In this document: positions 1 through 8,754 of the stretch, in pieces
How the letters are laid out: every line of letters begins with the position of its first letter
Numbering within the stretch: the first letter of the stretch is position 1
NCBI GenBank assembly: GCA_032718865.1
Contig: JALUTQ010000005.1
Coordinates: 496,001 to 560,000 of the forward strand
Origin: Tilletia caries
Lineage: Eukaryota > Basidiomycota > Exobasidiomycetes > Tilletiales > Tilletiaceae
Length of the DNA stretch: 64,000 nt
Reading direction: 5' to 3'
The notes under the pieces: generated by a model
Databases searched by the model: none
What the model saw: the letters and a program-made list of their open reading frames with translations, nothing else
What the model was told of the DNA's origin: nothing
Translations under genes and position numbers: made by a program

Positions 1-1206
1 GTCTGTGTTGAGTTCTTGCTTGATGATGGCACTGGCGGTGGTGGAAGAGGCCTGTGAGCCGAGGGTGAGGTCGGCCATGAGGGAATCTCCGTCGGTATCG
101 TCGCCTCCTGGAGCAGGCGTACCAGTGACGGTAGAACGATCCTCGTCGTCGTCATCTTCATCGGCGGCTCTTCCGACGACCTCCATCTCGACGACAGCGC
201 CATCTTCGCCTGCTACGCCACCTTGTTCTGCGATGATGCGGCGTGCGCGTGCTCTTGCGTGGGCTGTGCGACGTTGACGAGCGGATGGGGTGCCGGAGTT
301 GCTGATGAGTTCGGTGCGTACGTCGTCTTCCTCGTCCTCGTCCTCGTCATCCTCTTCGGCGTCGTCATCATCCTCATCGTCCTCGTCGTCGGCCTGGCTT
401 GCTCTGGCAGGTGAAGAAGCTGCCGCCGTGGAGAGAGCTTTCTGCGCTGTTCTCGATGTCGAAGCTGTTGCGACCGTCTTCTGTGCTGTTGCCCCTGCTG
501 CTGCTGACCGGTGCTGGTTATGTTTGGCCTGTTGCTGGAGGGCTGCCTGTGTGGCTGCCTTCTTGAGCAAGTTGGTCTGCTGAGACGCAGCTGATCCTGC
601 GTGTCGTGCTGGCGTGCCCGCTGCCGATGCCGCTGCTGTGGTCTTGCGCTTCTCCTGGGACGAGGCCGGCTGGGGCGCTGGTGCGGGAGGCAAGGGCCAC
701 TCGAGCTCCTTGGTCGTGATCAAGCGGGATCCCTTCACCCACTCGTCCAACCGCTTGTTGAACTCGACATAGTGGACGTAGTACTCGGTCTGGTCGATCT
801 CGTTGTCCTCGCCGCCTTCGCCTGCGCCGTCGCCGTCCTTGAGGCTGTCTTGCTCATCGTCCTCGCCGTCGTTCTCCTTCTTGACTCCGCCCTCTGTTGC
901 TGCCTCTGCCTTTCGCTTCCTGCGTGCTCGGATGAGGGCAAGACGCGAGTTGCGGGCGGTGCGGCTGGGAGGCTTCCTTCTGATGGAGAGGATCTCGGCT
1001 CTGCGCTGTTCAATGTCTCCCGTGTCTGGATCTGGCCGCTGCACGAAGATCTTGCATCCCGCGATGACATCTTGGAGAACGTATGAGCCCGGTGCGCTGA
1101 TCACCGGCTCGATGGTGGCATGGCTGCTCTCAGCTGCATGCGCATGGGCACTGTTCTGACTGCTGCTGCCTTGACTACTGCTGCTTGTGCTGTTCCGCGG
1201 TGCCAT
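1..1206 (-). CDS. ESA1: ESA1/Tip60-like MYST histone acetyltransferase, N-terminal part (cut by left edge)
   Basis: The frame opens at the ATG complementary to 1204-1206 and stays open for 402 codons to the window edge, so the catalytic C-terminal half lies outside. Residues about 40-140 form a chromo-barrel (Tudor-knot) domain of the Esa1/Tip60 type: VQRPDPDTGDIEQRRAEIL followed, after a charged insertion, by YYVHYVEFNKRLDEWV and GSRLI. After it comes a long Ala/Ser/Gln-rich linker and then an acidic run (DDEDDEDDDDAEEDDEDEDE). In the family this subunit of NuA4 acetylates histone H4 in the nucleus, and the chromo barrel contributes to nucleosome binding. The linker is longer than in yeast Esa1. 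The MYST domain is not visible, so another chromo-barrel protein (for example Eaf3/MRG15) is possible, but the spacing and the YVHYVEFNKRLDEW motif favour Esa1. Confidence 0.8.
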   Translation of the reverse strand, partial: MAPRNSTSSSSQGSSSQNSAHAHAAESSHATIEPVISAPGSYVLQDVIAGCKIFVQRPDPDTGDIEQRRAEILSIRRKPPSRTARNSRLALIRARRKRKAEAATEGGVKKENDGEDDEQDSLKDGDGAGEGGEDNEIDQTEYYVHYVEFNKRLDEWVKGSRLITTKELEWPLPPAPAPQPASSQEKRKTTAAASAAGTPARHAGSAASQQTNLLKKAATQAALQQQAKHNQHRSAAAGATAQKTVATASTSRTAQKALSTAAASSPARASQADDEDDEDDDDAEEDDEDEDEEDDVRTELISNSGTPSARQRRTAHARARARRIIAEQGGVAGEDGAVVEMEVVGRAADEDDDDEDRSTVTGTPAPGGDDTDGDSLMADLTLGSQASSTTASAIIKQELNTD

Positions 1207-2107
1207 GGTGGATTGGTGAAGACGAGGCCAAGGATGAGGTCGGGGAGCCCAAGGATGACATCGGCGAGTCCAAGTCAACAACGACCACTCAACAGACAAC
1301 AGACAACGAAATCTACAAGACGCCCTTCTCTTCCCGTGTGCACTTCTCTTTGGCAACCATGAGAACTTGGATGCTTTTGTATGCATTCATGCTTCATGCG
1401 TATCATTCATTTTCATATTGAGGCGGCGCAGACATGCGTGTCGCGCGTCGCAGGACAACTGACCTTGTCATCTTCTGCTCCCTTCTCCCCTCTCAATACC
1501 TCAGAACCTCATGTGCGACAGCAGGCGATATTAACGACACGACGACGCTTCGGCCCAGCACAAGTTACAAGCCAGACTGCCGCCTGCCAGGTCTGGGCCC
1601 TGGGGCTCTCGACACCAAAGCCATACGACTCGAGGGCGAGCCAGTGTTGGCGATCCCATCGACCTTGGACGCTGTGATTGATCTTAACTGGCCGACACTC
1701 GACAGGCGGCTACAGCGGCCAGGCGGTTCACTTGGCATGTACGTGAGGTCGTCGCTGATCCTCGCGATGCCGTGAAGATATATGTACGGAATAAGACGAC
1801 TTCCGCCAGCCATGCCCTTTCATCTCCCTCCTCAGTCCCATTTGCTCACCTTCTCACCTTATCTTCCCATAAATGGCACCTTCTTCCTCCCCCATCTTGT
1901 CTGCTCCGCAGCATTGCTTTCTCCACTCACACTCTTTTGCCCCTGCTCGTTCCCTAACCCCTCTCTCAACCTCTTATCCTCTCATCCTTTATCCTCTCTT
2001 GCACACTCCTTCACTCGACCTGAAGCTGGTGAGCCCATCTCCACAGGCACCGCCATTTCATTCCGTCCATACTATCCAAGAACTTTTCGAAAGCTCAAGA
2101 TTTCGTG
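1207..2107. other. Intergenic region, divergent promoters of ESA1-like gene and EXG1
   Basis: About 900 bases between the divergent start codons. The part next to EXG1 (about 1840-2100) is strongly pyrimidine-rich (many CTCTC/CCTC runs), as is common just upstream of fungal transcription start sites. I see no conserved coding frame or RNA gene here. Confidence 0.5.
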
Positions 2108-3666
2108 ATGAGGAACGTCGGCTTCGGCATCATCTCTGCCCTGGCGGCGTTGGCGACCGCCGCCTTGGCCTCTTCACACGGACCAGTCGACATCTCAAAG
2201 ATGCATCGCGTGCGATACGATGCTCGTCGAGGCTCCCTCGATGGGGAGCTTGCAGAGCACGGCCGTACCTTTGTCGAGTTGAACAAGCGCGCCTTCGACT
2301 TCGGGACGACCACAGTTCGTGGTGTCAATATCGGCGGTTGGCTGGTTGCGGAACCTTGGGTCACCCCTTCTCTCTTCAGCGCAGTCGACAGCAGGGTCGT
2401 TGATGAGTGGACATTCGGACAGTATGTCCCTGACGCTGAGAGTCGCTTGCAGAAGCACTGGGCGACCTGGATCACCGAGACCACCTTCCAAGAGATCGCC
2501 GCCGTCGGCTACTTGAACATGGTCCGCATTCCCATTGGCTACTGGGCTGTCGAGACCAGCAAGGGCGAGCCTTACGTCACTTCTGACCAGCTTCAATACC
2601 TCACCAAGGCGGTCGGATGGGCAAAGAAGTACGGACTGAAGGTGATGATCGATCTCCACGGTGTGCCAGGCAGCCAGAACGGCTTCGACAACTCGGGCCA
2701 GCGACTAGACGGCAACACCGTCTACTGGAATGCCAATTCGACCAATGCAGCGCGCTCCAAGGCGGTTCTCGTCAAGATCGCCAAGCTCTATGCTAACGAT
2801 GCGTACAGGAACACGGTGGTGGCTATTGAGCTTCTCAATGAGCCTGCCTCTTACAAGAGCACTCCCGACTCCAACGCTCCCGATCTTCTCTCGTACTACA
2901 GGACGTTCGCCAACGACGCATACTACGCCATGAGATACAACACGGCAAGCGAGTACAACAGCGACCTGACTGTGGCTCTTCACGACGCATACCAGAACCT
3001 GTCCTACTGGAACGGAGCTTTCCAGCCACCGGTGAGTATTTGGAATTCGCAGACTGATACTGATCTCGAGGTACATGACCTGACCTTCAAGTTCTCGTAT
3101 CCTCAGACATATCAAAATGTTCTCTTGGACACTCACAGGTACACTATGTTCATCCCAGGACAAAACGCTTGGTCTCGCAACGAGCGTCTGCAATCCATCT
3201 GCAACCTCCGCTCCGAGCTCAGCAACTCTCAAAGGAATCTCTGGACCATCATTGGCGAGTGGACCGTTGCGCCGAATGACTGTGAGTACTCGCGAGTCCA
3301 GGATTCTTCTCTTTTCACTCATCATTTCCCGGCCTTGTTCCCTTTCTTTGGCTCGTTCTTCCAGGTACTAAATGGCTGAATGGTCGTGGCCGTGGATCGA
3401 GGTACGAGGACAACTACGAAGGCGAACCTCGCACGGGCTCGTGCTATGACAAGACGTACGATGCCTCTCGCTTCTCGGCAGAGTACAAGTCTCTCCTCAA
3501 AGCCATGTTCGACACCCAGACCAAGCTTTACGAGGAGACGACGTCTGGATGGATCATGTGGAGTTGGAGCACCGAATCCTCTCCGGAATGGTCTTTCAGG
3601 GAGGGCGTCAGGGGAGGCTGGATTCCCAGGGGGTCAATTGGCCCGCGCTCCAGCGCTTACTGTTGA
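2108..3666 (+). CDS. EXG1: Secreted exo-1,3-beta-glucanase, glycoside hydrolase family 5
   Basis: Three exons, 2108-3031, 3107-3281 and 3365-3666, give 466 residues. The ATG at 2108 is used; the GTG just before it is not a fungal start. Residues 1-22 are a signal peptide (hydrophobic ALAALATAALA). A propeptide ending near NKR precedes the mature enzyme, which fits Kex2 processing. GH5 hallmarks: RGVNIGGWLV near the start of the barrel, MVRIPIGYWA, the acid/base Glu in ELLNEP, LDTHRYTMF, and the nucleophile Glu in IIGEWT. Exon 3 restores NDC-TKWLNGRGRGSRY and the terminal GWIMWSWSTE...WSFREGVRGGWIPR typical of yeast Exg1. Intron 1 is 75 nt and in frame, so it can be mistaken for coding sequence; removing it joins QPP to TYQNVLLD as expected. 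The enzyme trims cell-wall beta-1,3-glucan outside the cell. Confidence 0.93.
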
Positions 3667-3929
3667 TTTCGCCCGCCCTTTGCATGACAGCAGACAACTT
3701 TTCTGATCGGACGCTGCAAGCCGCTCTGCTGTCTCCTCGAGGATACTTCTTCGCCTTCACTCATCTCCCTGCACCGACTGCCTGTTCGCTGCCTAAATCT
3801 ATGCGCTTTTGCTTGCTCGAAGTCCCGTCAATAGACGCTCTGCATTCCCTCACCTCTGTGCCTTCAGTGTGCAGCCTACGGTTGACTGTGTGCGCAACGT
3901 AATCTTAAAATAATCGACATTGTATGTAT
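3667..3929. other. EXG1 3' flank
   Basis: Non-coding AT-richer DNA after the EXG1 stop, with candidate polyadenylation context (TCTTAAAATAAT at about 3902-3913). It leads into the target-site duplication of the neighbouring MITE. Confidence 0.4.
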
Positions 3930-4594
3930 GCTTTTGCATTAGTCTGGTCACACCAGACCGTCGCGCGCACGTGATGACCAAGGACTGATCCCGTGGAGAC
4001 GGTCTGGACGCACTCGACCCGTTTTACTTAGTAACTGCCCCCATACAGACGACCAACTTGTCGCAAACCGCTCACACACCGCTCACACACAGACACCAGC
4101 AGAGCACAGCTCCGTCCATGTACCCTCCGTTGAGAGACAGATCGGCAGGAAGCCTCCCTGACGCGACAAGTCTTGCGTGGAGGCTGCAGTCGAGGGATAG
4201 ACGTGGTACCACGTGGCAAACACGTGGGAGCGGCTCAGAGTGTGCGTCTACTGTGTTGGATCGGGAACGATCGGGCAGACTCATTCTTTTTCTCGATTTT
4301 TCTGCCCTTGACACAACTCACCATCAGACGCTTACTGCCTTATTGAACTATCTGCAAACGCCCAGAGAAGGTTCCTTATGGATATCTGCTACTTCAGTGC
4401 AACTTTGAAGGGATCTGGTTGTGTTGTTGACTCGCTGTGGATGCGCGAAGGTGAGCTTCCAACAGTGCTGACGGAGCTTTGGTGGGGCAGTTACTAAGTA
4501 AAACGAGTCGAGCGCGTCCAGACCGCGTACGCGGTATAGTGCTTCAGCTCATTTAGAGTTACAAGGTCTGGCGTGGCCAGACTAGCTTTTGCAT
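3930..4594. mobile_element. Non-autonomous MULE-type MITE (element 3940-4584 plus 10-bp target duplication)
   Basis: The element runs from TAGTCTGGTCAC (3940) to GTGGCCAGACTA (ending 4584), 645 bp. A perfect 10-bp direct repeat, GCTTTTGCAT, flanks it (3930-3939 and 4585-4594). The ends are inverted repeats of about 100 bp. The outer 20 bp match with two differences (TAGTCTGGYCACRCCAGACC) and are themselves a small stem. A second block of about 42 bp is almost identical in inverted order (4001-4042 against 4484-4528, containing CGTTTTACTTAGTAACTG). Long TIRs and a target duplication of 9-11 bp are typical of Mutator-like elements, so I class it as a non-autonomous MULE derivative. Its TIRs do not resemble those of the 10.9-kb MULE, so a different autonomous partner is implied. 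No significant coding frame is inside. Confidence 0.85.
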
Positions 4595-4804
4595 TACCAA
4601 GAAACGCTGAAGGTGGTTCGAGCATAGTGAGTGAGCACTGGGTGACTGGAGCACGAAGCAAAACCAGAGAGGAGTACGCCCGTAGAAGTCGAAGTCGAAG
4701 TCGGATCGGACAAGGGGTTGCCTTTCCCGAACATGGAATGCATTCTGCCGGCTCCAGCCTCCAACTGTGCCCCGTACAAGTCCGCCTCCCCAGCACCCCA
4801 GCGC

Positions 4805-6570
4805 TCAGCCCTCCCGCAAAAAGCGCCGATACACCACATTCTCCGTCTCCTCCACAAATGGATAGCCCTGCTCCTCCGTCAACCACCGATCCAGATCTCG
4901 CCTCGCCTCCACCTCTTTCTCCTCCTCGCTCAAGGCCCCCATCAGCACCAGGATCGGAGGAGGAGTCGAGATCGACGGCGATGCCCGCAAGGACCTTGCC
5001 GACGTCGGAGCCGTAGTTGCGGTAGTGGAATAGAGTGATGTTCCGAGGGTACTTGGTGTTCGTCTCGTGCAACGTGACGAGGAACTTCTGCAGCGCGTTC
5101 GGCCGCTCGGGGAACTCTGCAAGTCTCAAAAGAAGAAAGATGAGTGGGACAAGACCATTTGCAGGCATTAACCTTGGCACACAACTACGTACCAAATCGG
5201 AAGATACGCTCCTACTTGACATTGATCCGCCTGCCAATGATGTACCGCGCATGCGCCTTTGCAAGCCTCGTTCCCCCGAAATGTCAATTGCTGGCATCCC
5301 AGCTGCCTCCAACTTCGTCAGCATGCCTTGCAGCTCCTGTCGCCGGTGGACGCAAGTCGTCTGTCGTCGCCGCTCCACTGTTCCGTCGGGCGTGAAGCTG
5401 AGGACGGCGAGAGGCGGAGGGCGGAGGGCGGAGGGCGGAGGCGGATTCTCCGACTGCAGGTACGGCAGTGGCGGTGTCCGAGTTGTTACTGCTGATGGAA
5501 GCACTAGGAGCTGATTGCAGACCTGCCATGCCAGCCGGGACGCCCTCCGCAGGCTTAAGCCCATCCGTTTCCCCAACTCAACCGAGCACTAACTTCATCC
5601 ATCGCGACGACAACCATGGCCTCCCGCCGTTCGCCCAGGTCGGCGCGCTCGGCGACAAAGCGGAGTCGGGAGAAAATTGAGATTTCGCGCCGGAGACGAA
5701 GGTGATGAATCTTCTTTCCGGATCCGCGGGAGGTTGTAGGTGTCGACGTAGCGCTTCATGCATGCGGCCGCGAGTGCTCCAGAGATGGCATGCGACGGAG
5801 GTGAGATCGAGCTGGCGGGAGATTTCTCAGAGCCGATCGTTCCCTGTCCCGGCAATAATATGTGGGTGGTCGAAGGGCGGGACGATGGTGAGACCGTGTG
5901 CATTGGCAAGTCGGGTACATTCCGCTTTGGCGGCGTCGAAATCCTGGCCGAACAGGACGACTTTGGCGCCCAGACGGGCGACGTTGGCCGATTTGATCTC
6001 GGGCGTGCCTGTGGGCATGACGATGGTGCAAGGTACTTTTAGATGGGCGCCGGCCATAGCCACGCCCTGTGCATGGTTCCCCGCACTACATGCAATGACG
6101 CCCTTTCCACTTCTGTTCGGGTGTGAGCTGACGCATCATGTTGAAGGCGCCGCGCAGCTTGAAGGAGAAGAACGGTTGGAGATCTTCGCGCTTGAGGAGG
6201 ACCTCGCAGCCGAGCCGGGCAGACAAGTTCGTTGCTCGTTCGAGCGGGGTGAGCCTGACCAGGGGTTCGAGCTGGGCTGTGGGAATGAGACGTTGGAGTG
6301 ACGGTTTTCACGGATGCGGTGGCCTCCTTTGCTGCGCGCTCCATCGCGTGTACCGGAATCATGGCCAGACGGGACACTGTCGATGCGACCCGGGAAGTGT
6401 CTGGGCCATCTTGAGACGATTGCTGCGATGGAGGCGGCCCAGCTGAGTCGGGAGTCGGCGGGCGTGAGGGTGCGATATCGTTGTCGACCAGACCTGTACC
6501 GCGGGGGAAGTGGGAGCGAGAGGCAGCCAGGACACGAAGCTGGTAAGTGCGAAGGGTAAGAGCACATCTG
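4805..6570 (-). pseudogene. ILV1: Decayed threonine dehydratase (threonine ammonia-lyase)
   Basis: Pieces of biosynthetic threonine deaminase occur in correct order but in shifting frames. N-terminal block about 6290-6105: [39 protein letters not shown] with the PLP lysine. Next [36 protein letters not shown], then [13 protein letters not shown] (to about 5850). Later LRFVAERADLGERREAM (about 5660), [13 protein letters not shown], a possible intron 5119-5194 with GTACGT donor, [31 protein letters not shown] and [16 protein letters not shown], the ACT-like C-terminus. Breaks: an extra base near 6101-6103, another at 5842-5853, another near 5670, an in-frame TAG at 5212-5214, and a shift near 4966. 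The glycine loop (VGGGG) is not recognisable. The intact enzyme makes 2-oxobutanoate for isoleucine in mitochondria; this copy cannot. An active copy presumably lies elsewhere. Confidence 0.88.
5411..5445. repeat. GCGGAGGG microsatellite inside the ILV1 pseudogene
   Basis: About four tandem copies of GCGGAGGG. The expansion lies in the decayed C-terminal half of the ILV1 remnant and is one more sign of relaxed selection. Confidence 0.7.
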
Positions 6571-6727
6571 GGTCAGGCTGCAAGTGTAAGTACATATAAA
6601 GTGGACAGGAATCGTTGCGCAACGAGCATGTCTAGAGACGAAAGGCTCCGAGGGTGGCCCAGGCGCGCCGCACGCAAGCTTCTTAAAGCGGCTTCACGCA
6701 ACAGCAAGCTCGTCGAGAAGCTGGAAG

Positions 6728-6772
6728 CACCCTCTCACCCTCTCACCCTCTCACCCTCTCACCCTCTCTGAC
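6728..6772. repeat. CTCTCACC tandem repeat upstream of the coiled-coil gene
   Basis: About five near-perfect copies of CTCTCACC end just before the ATG at 6782. This is a simple pyrimidine microsatellite in the promoter or 5' leader. Confidence 0.75.
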
Positions 6773-6781
6773 TCTCTCACC

Positions 6782-7311
6782 ATGCCTACCTTCTCCTCCT
6801 CCTCTCACCGCCGGTACAGCAAGCGTTGCTTCGGAGACGACAGCGGTAGCGTCCGCCAGCCCACCAACGATACCAAACGAGGCGCCACCGAATTTGAGCG
6901 GGGCATCCTCGAGATTGCGAAGGAGCTCGTCGAAGGGAGAGCAGAGGACAGGAAGAAGCTGGAAGAGGAGCACAGCCGAAGACAAGGAATGCAACGGTGA
7001 GTTTCCCCGAAGTTTAACTAACCAACTTTCCTTCTTCATTCTCACAGGATCAAAGCCCTCAAGGTCGAGCTCCTCAGCGAGCGCGAGGCCAGGAGGAATG
7101 CTGAGTATGCGTGAGTTCCTCTCATATCTCCTCTTTCCCGAATCTTAACTGACCAACTTTCCTTCTTCACTTTTACAGGAAGGTCAAAGCCATGTCGGTC
7201 GAGCTCCTCAAGGAGCGCAAGGAGAAGGAGCAGGCACAAGACAAGGTCAAGGCCCTTTCACAAGATTTGGAGCAGATCAGGAAAACTGTCGTCTCCCGCT
7301 CCGGACGTTGA
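6782..7311 (+). CDS. Small coiled-coil protein, unrecognised
   Basis: Exons 6782-6996, 7048-7110 and 7179-7311 join in frame into about 136 residues. The first third is Ser-rich and disordered; the rest is a highly charged helix (RKKLEEEHSRRQ, KALKVELLSEREARRNAEYA, KVKAMSVELLKERKEKEQAQDKVKALSQDLEQI) that should form a coiled coil. Exons 2 and 3 encode paralogous units (IKALKVELLSERE and VKAMSVELLKERK), and the introns before them share about 33 nearly identical bases at their 3' ends, so intron plus exon was tandemly duplicated. A longer splice form is possible: an acceptor (CCCCCACCAG) precedes a fourth exon at 7332-7469 coding ERDAALVERDAVLAERDAAL, which follows in frame if a weak donor GTCGTC at about 7287 is used. 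I do not know the family or function. Confidence 0.6.
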
Positions 7312-7331
7312 GGTCCCCACTCCCCCACCAG

Positions 7332-7394
7332 GAGCGAGACGCCGCGCTTGTGGAGCGGGACGCCGTGCTTGCGGAGCGGGACGCCGCGCTTGCC
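7332..7394 (+). repeat. Three 21-bp coding repeats (ERDAALV/ERDAVLA/ERDAALA)
   Basis: Three tandem 21-bp units with few mismatches, each one heptad (GAG CGG GAC GCC GCG CTT GCG type). They are followed by an open frame to TGA at 7467-7469 and preceded by a polypyrimidine tract plus CAG. The heptad length and a/d hydrophobics fit a continuation of the coiled coil of the gene just upstream. Confidence 0.6.
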
Positions 7395-7469
7395 GATGTG
7401 CAGGCGAACGTCAACACGGCTGTCCAGGCGGCCATCGACGCATCGTTCCGCCGGATACCACCACCCTGA

Positions 7470-8754
7470 CCATCATCCTCCGCCACCTCGCCCACCCACC
7501 TCTCCCTCGCTCCCCCCCATCTCAGAACACCGCACAATCTGTGAGTAGACTTGGTGCACATGGTACTGACTACCACCCTCCCTTAGTCCCTTCGCAGCGT
7601 CAACCACGACCACGACCACGACCACGACCGCGACCACGACGAACACCAGTCCCAGTCCCAGTCCCAGTCCCAGTCACCCACAATGGACTAGTCCCTCACG
7701 GCCGGGCGTAAGCCGGTGAGTACATTTACCATTATCTCTCGCTTCCAACTTACCTTGTCATTGATCAGACTTCCTTTTCATCCCGTCCTCATGTCCGAGC
7801 CCTTCCTTCATGGTCTCCCTCGCAACCGAGCTCGCCCACGTGCTCGGTGGGGTTGACTGCCGCTACGAGTCTACTTCCTCGTCTGTGCCTGCCTGTGCGC
7901 TGAGGCGACCCTTCCGATCATTCCTCCCAAGGGATCTCCGTCCCACAAGCCTGGAAGGTTCGGTGAGTGCTCTCGTCACGACTCCACTCGTGCCTTCCCT
8001 GTCACTGAACAAGATTTACCTTCCCTCCCGTCTCCCAGCTCCCTCCCATCCCATGCTAACTCGGATCTTGTGCTTCTGATCCCACCTCTCCCAGTTCGAC
8101 ACCGAGGTGAGTTCCTCTTCACGAGCGTTCCTGCCTTTGGAACGATCTGTGTAGCTGAATTCACCCCGTCCCTTTCTGCAGGTCACGAGCGGAAAGCCCA
8201 CCTTGACGCCAGGTTCACACCGTCCCTGTCGGCCCAAGGGCCAAGACCAATCCGAGTTCAACAACTTCACCTGGTGAGTATGAATGTATGATTGTTCCCT
8301 CATCCGGCCTTCCCGCCATTTCTTTCCCCCGTCCTGTCCCCCGCTGACCCCATGATCCATCATCCTTGCGATTTGCGACAGATGTAGGACGGCTCCTGCA
8401 TCGCATCTCTTTTGTCTCTCTCTCTCTCTCGACTGTGCAAATGAAACCAGATCAAGTCCCTGCTTTGACATGCTGTGTGTGTGTTCCTCGTGCATGGCCC
8501 TCACAAGCTTGGCCGTCATCCCAGCGCCGGGCAGCATCAGGAGGCGTGGGCTGATGAATGTGTATTGAAGGATAGAGAGAGAGACCTTGTGAAGAAGGGG
8601 ACAATTTTGTTTACACGGGACCGGAACGACTCGTCCATCCCGCGCGGGTCTGCTCACAGTCGCTTTCACCGCCCTTCCTCACTCCATTCTCATACCGTCC
8701 TCTGTCCGCTGTCCGCCGTCCGCTGTCCGCCGTCCGCCGTCCTCCGTCCCCCTC
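7470..8754. other. Non-coding or decayed stretch with minisatellites
   Basis: No convincing gene. It holds several GTGAGT...CAG-like pairs and short open pieces, perhaps remnants of further exons. About 7597-7680 is a CGACCA minisatellite passing into CCAGTC repeats; in one frame it codes HDHD...SQSQSQ. At about 8702-8755 there is a GTCCGCC/GTCCGCT array. The end adjoins the TAH18 stop codon. Confidence 0.45.

Noticed and set aside
290..583. Plus-strand Ser-rich open frame at the left edge
   Set aside because: Shadow of the acidic Asp/Glu run of the ESA1-like gene on the opposite strand (GTC/CTC against GAC/GAG).
4494..5576. Long minus-strand open frame that could be called an intact gene
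   Set aside because: It contains threonine dehydratase ACT-domain residues in one section only and runs through an evident intron into unrelated frame; it is part of the ILV1 pseudogene, not a separate gene.
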